DNA of 6,527 bases. Origin: Lautropia sp. SCN 70-15. Lineage in GTDB: Bacteria > Pseudomonadota > Gammaproteobacteria > Burkholderiales > Burkholderiaceae_E. The notes beneath the pieces are model-generated. The model saw only the letters and a program-made list of their open reading frames with translations. It was not told the origin of the DNA and searched no databases. The translations under genes and the position numbers were made by a program. Positions 5,342 through 6,527 of this stretch are shown piece after piece (the first letter of the stretch is position 1; each line of letters opens with the position of its first letter). The stretch lies in the NCBI GenBank assembly GCA_001724315.1, contig MEEC01000152.1, positions 1 through 6,527 of the forward strand. Reading direction: 5' to 3'.

Positions 5342-6324
5342 ACGCGCCCCTGCCCCCCTCGCCCGACAACGCCGCCCCGGGCTACGACCCGACGGCCAAG
5401 CAGAAGTCCGCGGCCAAGACCTCCCGGATCCCGATCAAGGTCGTTCCGGCGGGGGAAATCCTCAAGAAGCCCGACTGGATCCGCGTGAAGGCCGGCTCCA
5501 GCTCCACCCGCTTCAACGAGATCAAGCAGATCCTGCGCGAGCACAAGCTGCACACGGTCTGCGAGGAAGCCTCCTGCCCGAACATCGGCGAGTGCTTCGG
5601 CAAGGGCACGGCCACCTTCATGATCATGGGCGACAAGTGCACCCGGCGCTGCCCGTTCTGCGACGTGGGCCACGGCCGCCCGGATCCGCTCGACGCAAGC
5701 GAGCCCGAGAACCTCGCCAAGACGATCGCCGCGCTGCGCCTGTCCTACGTGGTCATCACCAGCGTGGACCGCGACGACCTGCGCGACGGCGGCGCCCAGC
5801 ACTTCGTCGACTGCATCCGCAAGGTGCGCGAACTCTCGCCGGCCACGAAGATCGAGGTGCTGGTGCCCGACTTCCGCGGCCGCATGGACCGCGCACTCGC
5901 CATCCTGGAAGCCGCGCCGCCCGACGTGATGAACCACAACCTCGAGACCGTGCCGCGCCTGTACAAGGAAGCGCGGCCCGGCTCGGACTACGCGCACTCG
6001 CTGAAGCTGCTGCAGGAGTTCAAGCGGCGCGTGCCCGGCGTGCCGACCAAGTCCGGCCTGATGGTCGGCCTGGGCGAGACCGACGAGGAGATCCTCGCGG
6101 TCATGCAGGACATGCGGGCCCACGAGATCGACATGCTGACCATCGGGCAGTACCTGGCGCCCTCGACCGCGCACCTGCCGGTGCGCCGCTACGTGCATCC
6201 CGACGTGTTCCGGATGTTCGAGGAGAAGGCGTACGAGATGGGGTTCTCGCATGCGGCGGTGGGGGCGCTGGTGCGGTCGAGCTATCACGCGGATCAGCAG
6301 GCGCACGCGGCGGGCGTGGCCTGA
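5338..6324 (+). CDS. lipA: Lipoyl synthase LipA (radical SAM)
   Basis: LipA inserts two sulfurs at C6 and C8 of the protein-bound octanoyl chain, using S-adenosylmethionine and two [4Fe-4S] clusters; one cluster is the sulfur donor. The 328-aa product has the auxiliary-cluster motif C-x4-C-x5-C at Cys75, Cys80 and Cys86 (in CEEASCPNIGEC) and the radical SAM motif C-x3-C-x2-C at Cys101, Cys105 and Cys108 (CTRRCPFC). Other conserved blocks are VVITSVDRDDLRDGG (138-152), MNHNLETVPRLY (198-209), KSGLMVGLGE (238-247) and the C-terminal RSSYHADQQA (313-322), which carries the serine ligand of the auxiliary cluster. Residues 1-45 form a Pro/Lys-rich extension typical of betaproteobacterial LipA. The ATG at 5338 overlaps the lipB stop by 4 nt, with GAAGG 6 nt upstream (5327-5331). 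It is the last gene of the operon and is followed by inverted repeats. Nothing is missing. Confidence 0.98.
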   Translation: MNAPLPPSPDNAAPGYDPTAKQKSAAKTSRIPIKVVPAGEILKKPDWIRVKAGSSSTRFNEIKQILREHKLHTVCEEASCPNIGECFGKGTATFMIMGDKCTRRCPFCDVGHGRPDPLDASEPENLAKTIAALRLSYVVITSVDRDDLRDGGAQHFVDCIRKVRELSPATKIEVLVPDFRGRMDRALAILEAAPPDVMNHNLETVPRLYKEARPGSDYAHSLKLLQEFKRRVPGVPTKSGLMVGLGETDEEILAVMQDMRAHEIDMLTIGQYLAPSTAHLPVRRYVHPDVFRMFEEKAYEMGFSHAAVGALVRSSYHADQQAHAAGVA

Positions 6325-6409
6325 GGTCTCGGCGGGGCGGGCGGCCAGGCGGCCCGTTGCCTTCGCCCGGGCCGGGGCGGTTCCCGTCCGGATCCGGGCA
6401 TGTGCTGCG

Positions 6410-6426
6410 GCCCCGCTGCGCGGGGC
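6410..6426 (+). terminator. Short GC-rich hairpin downstream of lipA
   Basis: GCCCCGC (6410-6416) and GCGGGGC (6420-6426) form a perfect 7-bp stem with a 3-nt loop, followed by TTCCCTC, a poor U-tract. It lies 85 nt after the lipA stop. It could help end transcription, or pause polymerase ahead of the larger hairpin, but in DNA this GC-rich such stems also arise by chance. Confidence 0.35.
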
Positions 6427-6433
6427 TTCCCTC

Positions 6434-6514
6434 GCCCACCTCGAAATCTCGCACCCGCCTCGTAAGGGGCTTCGCCCCTACGAGCGGGTCCCGCGAGATT
6501 TCTTTCGGTGGCGC
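6434..6514 (+). terminator. Long imperfect palindrome, likely bidirectional terminator or extragenic palindromic repeat
   Basis: The core is 6443-6502. GAAATCTCGC (6443-6452) pairs with 6493-6502, ACCCG (6453-6457) with 6485-6489, CTCGTA (6459-6464) with 6479-6484 and GGGGC (6466-6470) with 6474-6478, leaving a TTC loop. That is 26 pairs, with single-base bulges at 6458 and 6465 and a CCC bulge at 6490-6492. Beyond a small internal loop, CCACC (6436-6440) pairs with GGTGG (6507-6511). TTTCTTTC follows on the + strand (6499-6506) and GAAAT begins the left arm, so it could stop transcription from both sides. The length and bulges exceed an ordinary terminator and suggest a dispersed extragenic palindrome. 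Confidence 0.6.
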
Positions 6515-6527
6515 TCGGCTTGCACAA

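Noticed and set aside
5221..6306. Long minus-strand open frame (361 codons) opposite lipA
   Set aside because: It is His/Val/Ala-rich with no recognisable domain and lies exactly over lipA, a typical antisense shadow in GC-rich DNA.
6388..6397. 10-bp palindrome CCGGATCCGG as an operator
   Set aside because: It is short, GC-rich, downstream of the last gene and likely to arise by chance at this base composition.
6434..6514. Integron attC site or phage attachment site
   Set aside because: The arms lack the core GTTRRRY / RYYYAAC boxes, and there is no integrase or cassette gene nearby.
6294..6527. Minus-strand open frame reaching the right edge of the window
   Set aside because: It runs through the long palindrome and is Arg/Pro/Gly-rich without a domain. 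The region is better read as non-coding, although a gene entering from the right cannot be excluded.

Overview
This is a GC-rich window with dense gene packing. All genes lie on the + strand. Gene content and order point to a betaproteobacterium, most likely of the Burkholderiales. The evidence is a VanZ-like protein next to a thioredoxin-like [2Fe-2S] ferredoxin, and a dacA/dacC - D-amino acid aminotransferase - ybeD - lipB - lipA series. The E. coli chromosome has the related order dacA-ybeD-lipB-lipA without the aminotransferase. The taxonomic call rests on remembered family and synteny patterns, not on a search.

Layout. Bases 1-2110 hold a first tight cluster: the 3' part of a VanZ-like membrane protein, a (2Fe-2S) ferredoxin, a small alpha/beta hydrolase and an unrecognised 173-aa protein. 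Genes in it overlap or are separated by at most 16 nt. A 159-nt non-coding gap follows (2111-2269). It carries a good TATAAT -10 element and is the likely promoter and leader of a second operon. Bases 2270-6324 hold that operon: D-alanyl-D-alanine carboxypeptidase, D-amino acid aminotransferase, the DUF493/YbeD protein, octanoyltransferase LipB and lipoyl synthase LipA. Three of its four junctions are 4-nt start/stop overlaps and the fourth is a 5-nt gap. Bases 6325-6527 are non-coding and hold two inverted repeats, one of them long, that probably end the operon.

How the genes work together. The carboxypeptidase trims the terminal D-Ala from peptidoglycan stem peptides in the periplasm. The aminotransferase is predicted to interconvert D-Ala and pyruvate (or D-Glu and 2-oxoglutarate) in the cytoplasm, which would link wall turnover to central carbon. 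LipB moves an octanoyl group from octanoyl-ACP to lipoyl domains and LipA inserts the two sulfurs, making the lipoyl cofactor that pyruvate and 2-oxoglutarate dehydrogenases need. YbeD is a small ACT-like protein of unknown role that travels with these genes.

I see no CRISPR array, tRNA, rRNA, transposase or phage gene. Most of the window is conserved housekeeping sequence. I found no convincing undescribed system. The most interesting non-gene signals are -10-like elements spelled with locally rare codons inside coding sequence, and the long 3' palindrome.
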